From Thalassotalea crassostreae (GTDB lineage: Bacteria > Pseudomonadota > Gammaproteobacteria > Enterobacterales > Alteromonadaceae), in NCBI RefSeq assembly GCF_001831495.1, contig NZ_CP017689.1, forward strand, positions 62,001-126,000: DNA of 64,000 bases, read 5' to 3'. A program made the translations under genes and the position numbers. Under the pieces are notes generated by a model. The model did no database searches. It was not told the DNA's origin and saw only the letters and a list, made by a program, of their open reading frames with translations. Positions 56,669-64,000 of this stretch are shown here, one piece after another (within the stretch, counting starts at the first letter, position 1; the number at the start of each line of letters is the position of its first letter).

Positions 56669-57427
56669 ATGAATATTAAAGCAGTTAAAAAATATTCGGC
56701 ATATAGCGCAGCATTTATCGTGCTGTACCTATTCTTTGTCGTTGTTAGTGCTCCAGCAGATAAAATTATAAGCAAGATCCCTTTACCTAAAGGAGTGGTA
56801 TTGAGTGGAGTCACGGGCTCTGCTCTTTCGGGAAACATTGCTAAAATATACTTACAAAATAAAACCATAACTGATGTAGATTATTCTCTCAGCATCATGT
56901 CGTTAATTATGCTTGACCCAAAAATTGAGATTAATTTAAGAGATAAAGTCAGTGGTGCCGTAGGCAAATTTTCAGTATCAAATTTGGCTGAAGAAAATGT
57001 AAAGATAACGAACGTTACGATAGCCGCACCGGCATCTAAAGTTGTGCCTATGCTAAACCTTCCGATCGACTTGAATGCGAAAGGCATACTTAATATAAAG
57101 ATGGATGAATTCATTGTTGGCAAGCCAATATGTAGTAATGTTGTTGGTACTATGGTGTGGCAAAAAGCACTGATTAACCCTGCAGGAGATGATGCTGAAC
57201 TTGGCGATATAAAAGCCGCGTTAAGTTGCGAAAACGGTATGGTTGTCGCCAAGATTGATCCTCAGAACAGTTTAGGGCTAGAGCTTACCGCAACAGTGCA
57301 AAGTAGAACTCGAGTTAGCGCTGTTGGCTTTTTATTGCCAGGGCAGGAGTTTCCAGCGACGCTTAAACCAATGCTAGACTTTATGGGCAGACCAGACAGT
57401 CAAGGTCGCTACAATATCCGTATGTAG
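56669..57427 (+). CDS. gspN: Type II secretion protein GspN
   Basis: GspN is an accessory inner-membrane protein of many T2SS. The 252-residue product has one N-terminal membrane segment (about 10-28) and a periplasmic beta-rich part with ISKIPLPKGVVLSGVTGSALSG near 38 and a QGRYNIRM end. It is the last gene of the operon; gspO is not present and must lie elsewhere, probably as pilD. Confidence 0.88.
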   Translation: MNIKAVKKYSAYSAAFIVLYLFFVVVSAPADKIISKIPLPKGVVLSGVTGSALSGNIAKIYLQNKTITDVDYSLSIMSLIMLDPKIEINLRDKVSGAVGKFSVSNLAEENVKITNVTIAAPASKVVPMLNLPIDLNAKGILNIKMDEFIVGKPICSNVVGTMVWQKALINPAGDDAELGDIKAALSCENGMVVAKIDPQNSLGLELTATVQSRTRVSAVGFLLPGQEFPATLKPMLDFMGRPDSQGRYNIRM

Positions 57428-57446
57428 TCCTGATTAATAGAATAAA

Positions 57447-57472
57447 AAAACCACCTCATCAGGTGGTTTTTT
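57447..57472. terminator. gsp operon terminator
   Basis: AAAACCACCT (57447-57456) and AGGTGGTTTT (57461-57470) form a perfect ten-pair stem around CATC, with T run after and A run before. It can serve both gspN and the convergent phosphodiesterase gene. Confidence 0.9.
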
Positions 57473-57523
57473 GTTATTAGGCTAACGAATAATTAAATCT
57501 TATATCAATGTATCAACATGCTA

Positions 57524-58267
57524 TTACAACAGTCGTGGGTGAATGGGGGGATTTAATTCACTTGGTAATTGTTTTAAATGGGCAACTTTAACTAGGCTTT
57601 CCGTTATGAAGTTACTAAATATGCCGTCTACGCCAAGGCGATGCAATTCAATAATATCTTCTTCACCATCGACAGTGTATACATACACTTTTAAACCTCT
57701 TTGGTGTGCGTCCTTTACAAACTCATAATTGACAAAGTCGACATCAATATGGACGCTATAGGCGTTTAATTGTTGCGCAAACGCGGCGTAGTCTATTGGA
57801 CAACTTGCGGTCAGAGCACCCGTTTGAAACTCCGGTCGAATAGATTTTATTTCAAACAAAAGGTGATGATTGAATGACGAAAATAAAAATTGATTATAAC
57901 TAAAACCATAGCATTGAACAGCGTGGTCTATAACCTCTAATAAAGGTATTACAGTTCGGTCTGCCTTAAGCTCAATATTTACCAAACATTGACCATGAAT
58001 GGTTTGTAAAACTTCATCTAATGTCGGTATTTTTTGGCCTTTACCGGCATCAAGCTTTCTTATTTGTTCAAAACTTAAGTCAGAGATCCTGCCAAAGCCG
58101 TTGGTGGTTTTATGCAGCCAACGGTCATGAATAACAATGAGGTGACCGTCAGCAAGGTGGACGTCAATTTCTATCGCATCAACCTGAGTTAACAGTGCTT
58201 TTTCAATAGCAAGAATGGTATTTTCGGGTTCGTAGCCGCTAGCGCCTCGATGTGCAAATACCAACAT
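57524..58267 (-). CDS. Glycerophosphodiester phosphodiesterase, cytoplasmic type
   Basis: A 247-residue GDPD family enzyme, which splits glycerophosphodiesters to glycerol-3-phosphate and an alcohol. The opening FAHRGASGYEPENT (catalytic His and Arg), EIDVHLADGHLIVIHD (Glu, Asp and second His) and the later NIELKA are complete. No signal peptide is present, so it resembles UgpQ rather than GlpQ. It lies ten bases after psd on the same strand, giving a phospholipid-related pair. Confidence 0.9.
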   Translation of the reverse strand: MLVFAHRGASGYEPENTILAIEKALLTQVDAIEIDVHLADGHLIVIHDRWLHKTTNGFGRISDLSFEQIRKLDAGKGQKIPTLDEVLQTIHGQCLVNIELKADRTVIPLLEVIDHAVQCYGFSYNQFLFSSFNHHLLFEIKSIRPEFQTGALTASCPIDYAAFAQQLNAYSVHIDVDFVNYEFVKDAHQRGLKVYVYTVDGEEDIIELHRLGVDGIFSNFITESLVKVAHLKQLPSELNPPIHPRLL

Positions 58268-58277
58268 AAAACAAACC

Positions 58278-59147
58278 TTACTTTACGACGCTTGCATAAG
58301 GTTGGCCAAGACGAGTCACTGTTTCAGGACCGTCGCCTTCAGTAAATTCAATTGTGTTAGCAGGGAAACAACATACTGTTGTTGAGCCTAATTTGAAACG
58401 ACCCATTTCTTCCCCTTTTTCAAGGAAAATGGCTTCTTTTCCATCTGCTGGGTAACTCCAGCGTTTAACTTTATTATAGCTCTTAGATGGCGCAATGGTG
58501 CCCGCCCAAACAGTCTCAATACTAGCAACGATAGTAGCACCAACTAATACGAGTGCCATTGGGCCAATTTCAGTATCAAAAATACAGACAACACGTTCAT
58601 TACGAGCAAATAAATTCGGTACATTCTGAGCGGTTAATGGATTCACTGAAAATAAGTCACCAGGAACAAATATCATTTCTCTTAAGGTGCCGGCAATCGG
58701 CATATGGATACGATGATAATCTTTTGGCGCTAAATAAATTGTAGAGAACTTTCCGCCTTGAAAAGGGGCCGCAGTTTCGCTATCGCCACCAAGTAAAGTC
58801 TCAAGAGAATAATTGAATCCCTTTGCTTGGATAATTTGATCGTTGACGATATCGCCTTGCTGTGAAATCGCGCCATCTACTGGGTAACATATTTCTTTCG
58901 CATCGGGATTGATAGGTCGAGCACCATCAACTAATTCGCGAGTGAAAAAGTCATTAAAGGTAGTAAAGTCACTCGCATTTTGTAATTTCGCTTCACTCAT
59001 ATCAATGCCATATGCTTTGATAAAACGGCTAATAGCGAATTTAGTTAAGAATCCCGCTTTTGCGCCAGCAAATTTGCCTACTAAACGAGATAATCCATGC
59101 TTCGGCATGGCATATTGTAATGCGATTTTTAAGTTATCAAGTGACAC
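58278..59147 (-). CDS. psd: Phosphatidylserine decarboxylase proenzyme
   Basis: Psd makes phosphatidylethanolamine from phosphatidylserine at the inner membrane. The 289-residue proenzyme is self-cleaved at LGST (between G254 and S255), and the Ser becomes the pyruvoyl group. The catalytic YPVDG, HRIHMP and GSTTV segments are all present. It lies 100 bases downstream of rsgA, the order seen in E. coli, and ten bases before the GDPD gene. Confidence 0.95.
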   Translation of the reverse strand: MSLDNLKIALQYAMPKHGLSRLVGKFAGAKAGFLTKFAISRFIKAYGIDMSEAKLQNASDFTTFNDFFTRELVDGARPINPDAKEICYPVDGAISQQGDIVNDQIIQAKGFNYSLETLLGGDSETAAPFQGGKFSTIYLAPKDYHRIHMPIAGTLREMIFVPGDLFSVNPLTAQNVPNLFARNERVVCIFDTEIGPMALVLVGATIVASIETVWAGTIAPSKSYNKVKRWSYPADGKEAIFLEKGEEMGRFKLGSTTVCCFPANTIEFTEGDGPETVTRLGQPYASVVK

Positions 59148-59247
59148 TAAATTTTCCTTTCAGGTTTTAATTGCTTAGTTAATTATTAACTACCGATGTA
59201 AGTATAGTAGTTTTAGTATTTAAAATATGATGAATTATATGAATTTT

Positions 59248-60279
59248 TTAATTAAAGCGCGACGTTAGTTTATTACTGTCTAAACTGGCGATGATACGCT
59301 GGTAACTATCAAATCGAATCTGCGTTATGTTTCCATCTGCAACGGCTTGTTGTAGCGCACAACCGGGATCATTTTGATGCTTACAATCTCTAAATTTACA
59401 ATAGCCAAAATAATCTTGAAATTCGATAAAACCTTGGTCCACTTGCTGAGGGGTAAGGTGCCATAAACCAAATTCCCTGATCCCAGGAGAATCAATAAGT
59501 TTACCGCCACTTGGAAAATGATATAGGCGAGCAACCGTGGTTGTATGTTGACCAAGGCCAGAGTTCTCAGAGACATCATGAGTAAGAATATCGAGCTCTG
59601 GCATTAAGGTATTTACTAGTGTTGATTTACCAACACCTGATTGACCAACAAAAATACTGGTTTTATCAATTAACCGTTCAGTAATTTGATTTATGCCTTG
59701 CTCGACTTTTGAACTTGCGAAGATAATTTCGTAACCAATCTCTTTATATAGATCAAGATGAATATCTATCTCTGCTTTGGTTTCATCATCAAGCAGGTCT
59801 ATTTTGTTCAATACAATAATTGGTTTAATGCCAGATAACTCAGTGGCGACTAAATATCTATCAATTATGTCGGGATTAAAAACCGGTACTACTGACGAAA
59901 TGATAAAAATCTGGTCAATATTGGCTGCTATTGGCTTTACGCCATCGTAAACATCTGGTCTTGAGAGTTCTGATTTTCGCTGGTGCACTGCTTCTATAAC
60001 ACCGGTAATGCTGTGTTGAGTTTCCTTTCCTTGTCGCCAAACAACGTTATCTCCGCACACTAAACTGGTAATTGTACGACGAATATTACAACGAAAGATT
60101 TCTCCATCTTCATTTTCCACATCAGCATGTTGTCCAAAGCGACTGATAATAACGCCTTGTAATTGTTCGCTTAAATCACTGTCTTGCCAAACGATATCTT
60201 TTTCTTTATTAAGTTTGTTAGCCAGATTTTTTTTAATGCGTCGATGCTGACCTTTAGTCAGTTTTTTTGCCTTAGCCAT
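59248..60279 (-). CDS. rsgA: Small ribosomal subunit biogenesis GTPase RsgA
   Basis: RsgA is the GTPase that proofreads the 30S decoding centre late in assembly. The 343-residue protein has a Lys-rich N-terminus, an OB domain (about 40-105), a permuted GTPase domain with LNKIDLLDD (G4), GQSGVGKST (G1, near residue 215) and DSPGIREFG (G3), and a zinc site CKFRDCKH with a later PGC. Position between psd and divergent orn marks it as the orthologue; the copy at 20130 is a paralogue. Confidence 0.95.
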   Translation of the reverse strand: MAKAKKLTKGQHRRIKKNLANKLNKEKDIVWQDSDLSEQLQGVIISRFGQHADVENEDGEIFRCNIRRTITSLVCGDNVVWRQGKETQHSITGVIEAVHQRKSELSRPDVYDGVKPIAANIDQIFIISSVVPVFNPDIIDRYLVATELSGIKPIIVLNKIDLLDDETKAEIDIHLDLYKEIGYEIIFASSKVEQGINQITERLIDKTSIFVGQSGVGKSTLVNTLMPELDILTHDVSENSGLGQHTTTVARLYHFPSGGKLIDSPGIREFGLWHLTPQQVDQGFIEFQDYFGYCKFRDCKHQNDPGCALQQAVADGNITQIRFDSYQRIIASLDSNKLTSRFN

Positions 60280-60472
60280 GGAAAAAAGTCATTGGTTATT
60301 TATTTGCCTTTTGCTGCTGAAAACATGCTTTGTCTCAATAAGTTATTCAATCTTAAAGGGTCTTTACTGTTTGCATGAATTTAATATTGGCGTATTATAC
60401 CTGCACTATGCTGATAATGAAAATGTTCACCGTTGTTGGCAGCACCGATATATGAATGGCAAAGGTTTATAA

Positions 60473-61018
60473 ATGACTGTAAATGCAAATAATTTGGTTT
60501 GGCTTGACCTAGAAATGACAGGGTTAGAGCCTGAAATCGATGTGATCCTAGAGATTGCGACCATTATTACCGATGGCGAATTAAATATTCTTGCTGAAGG
60601 TCCAGTATTTGCGATACACCAGTCAGATGATGTATTAACCAACATGAATGAGTGGTGCATAAAACAACACGGAGAGAGCGGCTTAACGGAGCGCTGCAGA
60701 ACATCGTCGACAACACTCGCTCAAGCTGAGCAGGCGACGATTGAGTTTATTGAACAATATGTACCTAAAGGCGTGTCACCGATGTGTGGTAATTCAATTG
60801 GTCAAGATAGAAGGTTTGTCAATCGCTATATGACAGACTTCGAAGCTTGTTTTCATTATCGAAACATTGATGTTTCTACGATCAAAGAGCTGGTTCGTCG
60901 TTGGCAACCAGAGCTGTTAGATAAAGTGAGTAAACAAGGAACCCATTTAGCCTTGGATGATATTCGTGAATCCATCGCTGAACTTAAAGTCTATCGTCAT
61001 CACGCATTTAAAATTTAA
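60473..61018 (+). CDS. orn: Oligoribonuclease
   Basis: Orn degrades the last dinucleotides left by other RNases, including pGpG from c-di-GMP turnover, so it ties in with the GGDEF/EAL proteins in this window. The 181-residue protein is a DEDDh exonuclease: [11 protein letters not shown] carries the first Asp and Glu, [10 protein letters not shown] the second Asp, and HLALDDI the last His and Asp. It is divergent from rsgA, separated by 193 bases. A weak inverted repeat (61040-61060) follows the gene. Confidence 0.95.
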   Translation: MTVNANNLVWLDLEMTGLEPEIDVILEIATIITDGELNILAEGPVFAIHQSDDVLTNMNEWCIKQHGESGLTERCRTSSTTLAQAEQATIEFIEQYVPKGVSPMCGNSIGQDRRFVNRYMTDFEACFHYRNIDVSTIKELVRRWQPELLDKVSKQGTHLALDDIRESIAELKVYRHHAFKI

Positions 61019-61198
61019 CGTAAACCAACTGACAATCTATCGACAATAAACATTTGTCGATTAACTGGTATGAGGACACCGCTTTTATAGCAATAGGTGG
61101 AAAACGTGCTGGTGTTTCTTTATTGTATTCTTTAATATGGATGTTATAAAAAAGTTAATGTAGATGTCACTTTATAAAAATAACAAGGATTTGTGACT

Positions 61199-62863
61199 AT
61201 GAGCGTTACCACGTTAAAGGTAAAAACCCCAAGACATATCATTACCAAAGCTGCGATATACGTTACGGCTTTGCTTGCAGCTATGCTTATTCTCGCCTCT
61301 GCTTCTTCCTGGTTATACAACCAACAAGCTGCGAAATCAGATTTCTTAAGAGAACAACAAATCCCATTTATTAAAAACAATGCACAATTAATGAAAAGCA
61401 TTGCTGAGCTTGAAAATCAGCTTACCGCTCATCAACTGGCAATTACTCACCAGCAATTGGCAACGCCACTAGAAAACGTAAAACAAGCTTGGTTAGAAAT
61501 TGTTGAATTAAGTAATAAGCATGTCGAGCTTGTAAATGATAGTTTGCGAGACACTACCGCAACTGAAATTGCCTCTACCGCTCAGACATTTGCTAATGAT
61601 TACAAGAAATTTGTTTTGCTTGTAGATGATTTGCTACTGATAAGACAAGCCAGAAATGGTCAATATAAAGCCAATACTAAGAGCCTTGACGAACTCATAA
61701 AAAAAATAAATAGAATTAGAGTAGATAAACAAAATCAGTTACAACAACAATCCTATGAGATAGCGAACACGCCAGGGCAGGTTAAAACGCAAACAATCAA
61801 TAACATGATGAAAGTGATCAATGAAAACAACTTTTATCAATATATTTATCAAGAATTGCTAAAAGTAGAGAGTAATCTAACCGCTTTGTCGGGTAATGTT
61901 TCAGCTTATGAGTTTAATCAGATTTCGAAACAAATCGCTAATTTAACGAAGAACATAAATACTGAATTATCGAATAAAGATGAAGACGATCGGTTACCTG
62001 AAATTACTGACGATATCGGTTATATCACCAGTCAATTAATGGGATCAGGACAATTATTTGCTAAATGGCGCGATGAAAATATAACTACCGCTAAAGTCAT
62101 TGAGCAATTATCTAATTATCAGCAGTTTTTAATGCGCACAGCGTCATTAATTGAAAAACCAAATTTTTATGATTTACCTGAATTTGAACTAAATTTACCG
62201 TTGTTAGGTATAAAAATAAAAGAGTCAACAATGTTACCGATTGTGTTTCTCTTCATTGTCATTTTACTCGCTGGATGTGCATTTTTAGGTTGGCGACTTA
62301 TGGTCTTGGTAAATCGCAGTTTTATACATGGTGCAGATCATGCATTGCTTGAAGTAGAGAAAGAGCAGGCAGCAGAATTGGCCATTCAAAATGCCAAGGT
62401 TAAACATAGAGAGCAACTCAAGTCGATCATCGATGAGCCGACAAACAAAGAGCTTCGTAGTGAAGAACAGAACAGAATTAAAAATATAGAAGCTGAAACT
62501 GATGCCGTTCATTCGCCGAGTTTTTACCAAATAAACAATTTGGTTATGGATCTGGATAAATTTAATCAATACCATGGCTCTGCTGAAATGGCTGTGTTCA
62601 TGCTTGATGACTATATGCAACGTAATAAGCAGAACTTTCAAAAGCTTAAAGACGCATTAGCTAATGAGCAACTGGGTAGAGTTGAAGAAATAAATGCTGC
62701 GATATTCAAAACTGCTAAGATCCTATCTGCACCTCGCTTGATTAAAGTGTGTGAGCAGCTTGAAGGTGTCTGCGAACAGCAAGATATCCATAAAGCCGTG
62801 CCGCTTTTAGCCGAGATGAATGAGGCTATCATCGAAATAAATAAGTTTATAGCCGAAGCGTAA
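61199..62863 (+). CDS. Membrane protein with periplasmic coiled coil and His-less HPt-like domain
   Basis: A 554-residue protein with membrane segments near 18-38 and 345-368, enclosing a helical, Gln-rich periplasmic domain of about 300 residues, like sensor-kinase input domains. A cytoplasmic helical linker leads to a C-terminal segment (about 443-550) that follows the HPt pattern almost throughout. At the phospho-His place it reads NAAIFKTAK, so the His is Ala (A500) and the following Lys-Gly is lost. No kinase domain is present. It may be a degenerate phosphorelay or scaffold. ATG at 61199 has AAGGA nine bases upstream; a GTG at 61193 is too close. Neighbours orn and rho give no clue. Confidence 0.8.
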   Translation: MSVTTLKVKTPRHIITKAAIYVTALLAAMLILASASSWLYNQQAAKSDFLREQQIPFIKNNAQLMKSIAELENQLTAHQLAITHQQLATPLENVKQAWLEIVELSNKHVELVNDSLRDTTATEIASTAQTFANDYKKFVLLVDDLLLIRQARNGQYKANTKSLDELIKKINRIRVDKQNQLQQQSYEIANTPGQVKTQTINNMMKVINENNFYQYIYQELLKVESNLTALSGNVSAYEFNQISKQIANLTKNINTELSNKDEDDRLPEITDDIGYITSQLMGSGQLFAKWRDENITTAKVIEQLSNYQQFLMRTASLIEKPNFYDLPEFELNLPLLGIKIKESTMLPIVFLFIVILLAGCAFLGWRLMVLVNRSFIHGADHALLEVEKEQAAELAIQNAKVKHREQLKSIIDEPTNKELRSEEQNRIKNIEAETDAVHSPSFYQINNLVMDLDKFNQYHGSAEMAVFMLDDYMQRNKQNFQKLKDALANEQLGRVEEINAAIFKTAKILSAPRLIKVCEQLEGVCEQQDIHKAVPLLAEMNEAIIEINKFIAEA

Positions 62864-63016
62864 CGTTTAGATTCCAACCTTTAACTAATTGTAAAATCAG
62901 TGTTGAAGGAGCGATGTAAAAGCAATTTACTCTAGAGTCATAAAACTTTGGTCAGCCTATTTCAAACTGAAAATTTTTTGTCATCATATTCAGCGCAAAT
63001 AATTTTCATTTAGGCA

Positions 63017-63048
63017 TAAAAAAGCTCGGTATTTACCGAGCTTTTTAG
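63017..63048 (-). terminator. rho terminator
   Basis: TAAAAAAGCTCGGT (63017-63030) and ACCGAGCTTTTTA (63035-63047) form a strong stem with a four-base loop, 14 bases past the rho stop on the minus strand. The gap 62864-63016 otherwise holds nothing I can name. Confidence 0.85.
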
Positions 63049-63061
63049 TATTCGTAGTTTA

Positions 63062-64000
63062 CTACTTACGCTTCATAGCGTCGAAGAATTCATCATTCGT
63101 TTTCGTCATTGCTAACTTATCGATAAGGAATTCCATTGCATCAATTTCACCCATCTCATGAACGATTTTACGTAATACCCACTGTCTTTGCAGTTCAGCT
63201 GGTTTAGTAAGAAGTTCTTCACGACGAGTACCACTGCGGTTGAAGTGAATAGCAGGGAATACACGTTTCTCAGCAATTTTGCGTGAAAGGTGTAATTCCA
63301 TATTACCGGTACCTTTAAATTCTTCGTAGATTACTTCGTCCATCTTAGAACCCGTATCTACTAGCGCGGTAGCGATAATTGTTAAGCTACCACCTTCTTC
63401 AATGTTACGAGCAGCACCAAAGAAACGTTTTGGACGATGCAATGCATTGGCATCAACACCACCAGTTAATATTTTACCCGATGAAGGAATCACTGTGTTG
63501 TATGCTCGAGCTAAACGAGTAATCGAGTCGAGTAAGATAACCACGTCTTTTTTATGCTCAGTTAAGCGTTTTGCTTTTTCGATAACCATTTCTGCCACTT
63601 GAACGTGGCGACTTGCTGGTTCATCAAACGTTGAGGCAACCACTTCACCTTTAACAAGGCGTTGCATCTCGGTAACTTCCTCAGGACGTTCATCGATAAG
63701 TAATACCATCAGCTCACAATCAGGGTGATTATGGGCAATACTTTGAGCGATGTTTTGAAGTAATAATGTTTTACCTGCTTTAGGTGGAGCAACGATAAGA
63801 CCTCGTTGACCTTTACCAATTGGAGATGCTAAATCGAGAACTCGAGCAGTAATGTCTTCAGTACTTCCGTTACCACGTTCCATGGTTAAGCGTTCGTTTG
63901 GATGAACAGGAGTTAAGTTTTCGAATAAAATCTTGTTGCGAGAGTTCTCTGGGCGATCAAAGTTAACTTCATTAACCTTTAATAGAGCAAAATAACGTTC
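63062..64000 (-). CDS. rho: Transcription termination factor Rho, 5' part missing
   Basis: The reading frame is open to the right edge and gives 312 C-terminal residues; about 107 N-terminal residues are expected outside the window. Seen are the end of the RNA-binding part, then the ATPase domain with Walker [20 protein letters not shown], the Q-loop region, Walker [15 protein letters not shown], the arginine finger region and [14 protein letters not shown]. An internal Met at 63883 is not the real start. Rho is a hexameric RNA helicase that ends transcription of untranslated RNA. Confidence 0.96.
   Translation of the reverse strand, partial: ERYFALLKVNEVNFDRPENSRNKILFENLTPVHPNERLTMERGNGSTEDITARVLDLASPIGKGQRGLIVAPPKAGKTLLLQNIAQSIAHNHPDCELMVLLIDERPEEVTEMQRLVKGEVVASTFDEPASRHVQVAEMVIEKAKRLTEHKKDVVILLDSITRLARAYNTVIPSSGKILTGGVDANALHRPKRFFGAARNIEEGGSLTIIATALVDTGSKMDEVIYEEFKGTGNMELHLSRKIAEKRVFPAIHFNRSGTRREELLTKPAELQRQWVLRKIVHEMGEIDAMEFLIDKLAMTKTNDEFFDAMKRK

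Noticed and set aside
63062..63883. Shortened Rho starting at an internal Met
   Set aside because: The Rho reading frame continues without a stop to base 64000 and matches Rho sequence, so the gene is only cut by the window edge.
1..64000. Genomic island, prophage, transposon or tRNA genes
   Set aside because: Gene content is syntenic housekeeping throughout; no integrase, transposase, attachment-site repeat or tRNA-like fold was recognised.

Overview
The window reads as the core chromosome of a marine gammaproteobacterium of the Alteromonadales, most likely Colwelliaceae-like (Colwellia or Thalassotalea type). That placement is inference, from the AT-rich coding style and from gene order: comM next to ilv, ftsYEX-rpoH divergent from rsmD, tex-greB-ompR-envZ-pckA-hslO-hslR followed by a complete gsp operon, and psd-rsgA divergent from orn. 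Coding density is high. I see no rRNA, tRNA, CRISPR array, prophage, insertion sequence or defence island. Genus and species cannot be fixed from what is visible.

Layout. 1-6900: comM, then a branched-chain amino-acid operon (ilvE-ilvD-ilvA) behind a transcription attenuator with an Ile/Leu/Val-rich leader peptide; ilvG and ilvM are absent between attenuator and ilvE. 6900-12900: ubiK, rep, and two c-di-GMP proteins (one with an altered GGNEF site, one GAF-GGDEF-EAL). 12900-23000: rpoH, ftsX-ftsE-ftsY, rsmD, dodecin, a DUF416 gene, a CoA transferase, a second RsgA-like GTPase, a small DUF3630-like gene and selO. 23000-33250: two related c-type cytochromes, a DUF885-like lipoprotein, a secreted protein made of two repeats, fre-ubiD, a secreted DUF1579-like protein, a pair of exported amidohydrolase-fold proteins (the second has lost most metal ligands) and rluF. 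33300-45500: a pilin-like protein with calcium-loop motifs, an unpaired BlaI-type repressor, an NADPH-dependent FMN reductase, glycerate kinase, tex, greB, ompR-envZ, a small membrane protein, a cluster of 50-nt palindromic repeats, pckA and hslR-hslO. 45700-57430: a type II secretion operon gspC to gspN. 57500-64000: a glycerophosphodiesterase, psd, rsgA, orn, a membrane protein with a histidine-less HPt-like domain, and the 3' part of rho, cut by the right edge.

How parts work together. IlvA, IlvD and IlvE cover three steps of isoleucine/valine synthesis; acetolactate synthase and IlvC must be encoded elsewhere. FtsE-FtsX links septum formation to cell-wall hydrolysis, and FtsY delivers SRP cargo. 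OmpR-EnvZ is an osmosensing two-component pair. The twelve gsp genes form the inner-membrane platform, ATPase, pseudopilins and outer-membrane secretin; the prepilin peptidase (gspO/pilD) is not in the window. The least explained material is the repeat protein at 25780, the amidohydrolase pair, the HPt-like protein at 61199, the repeat cluster at 42141-42330 and the terminator-like hairpins inside the ilv and gsp operons. I found no cluster that makes a convincing case for a wholly new biological system.
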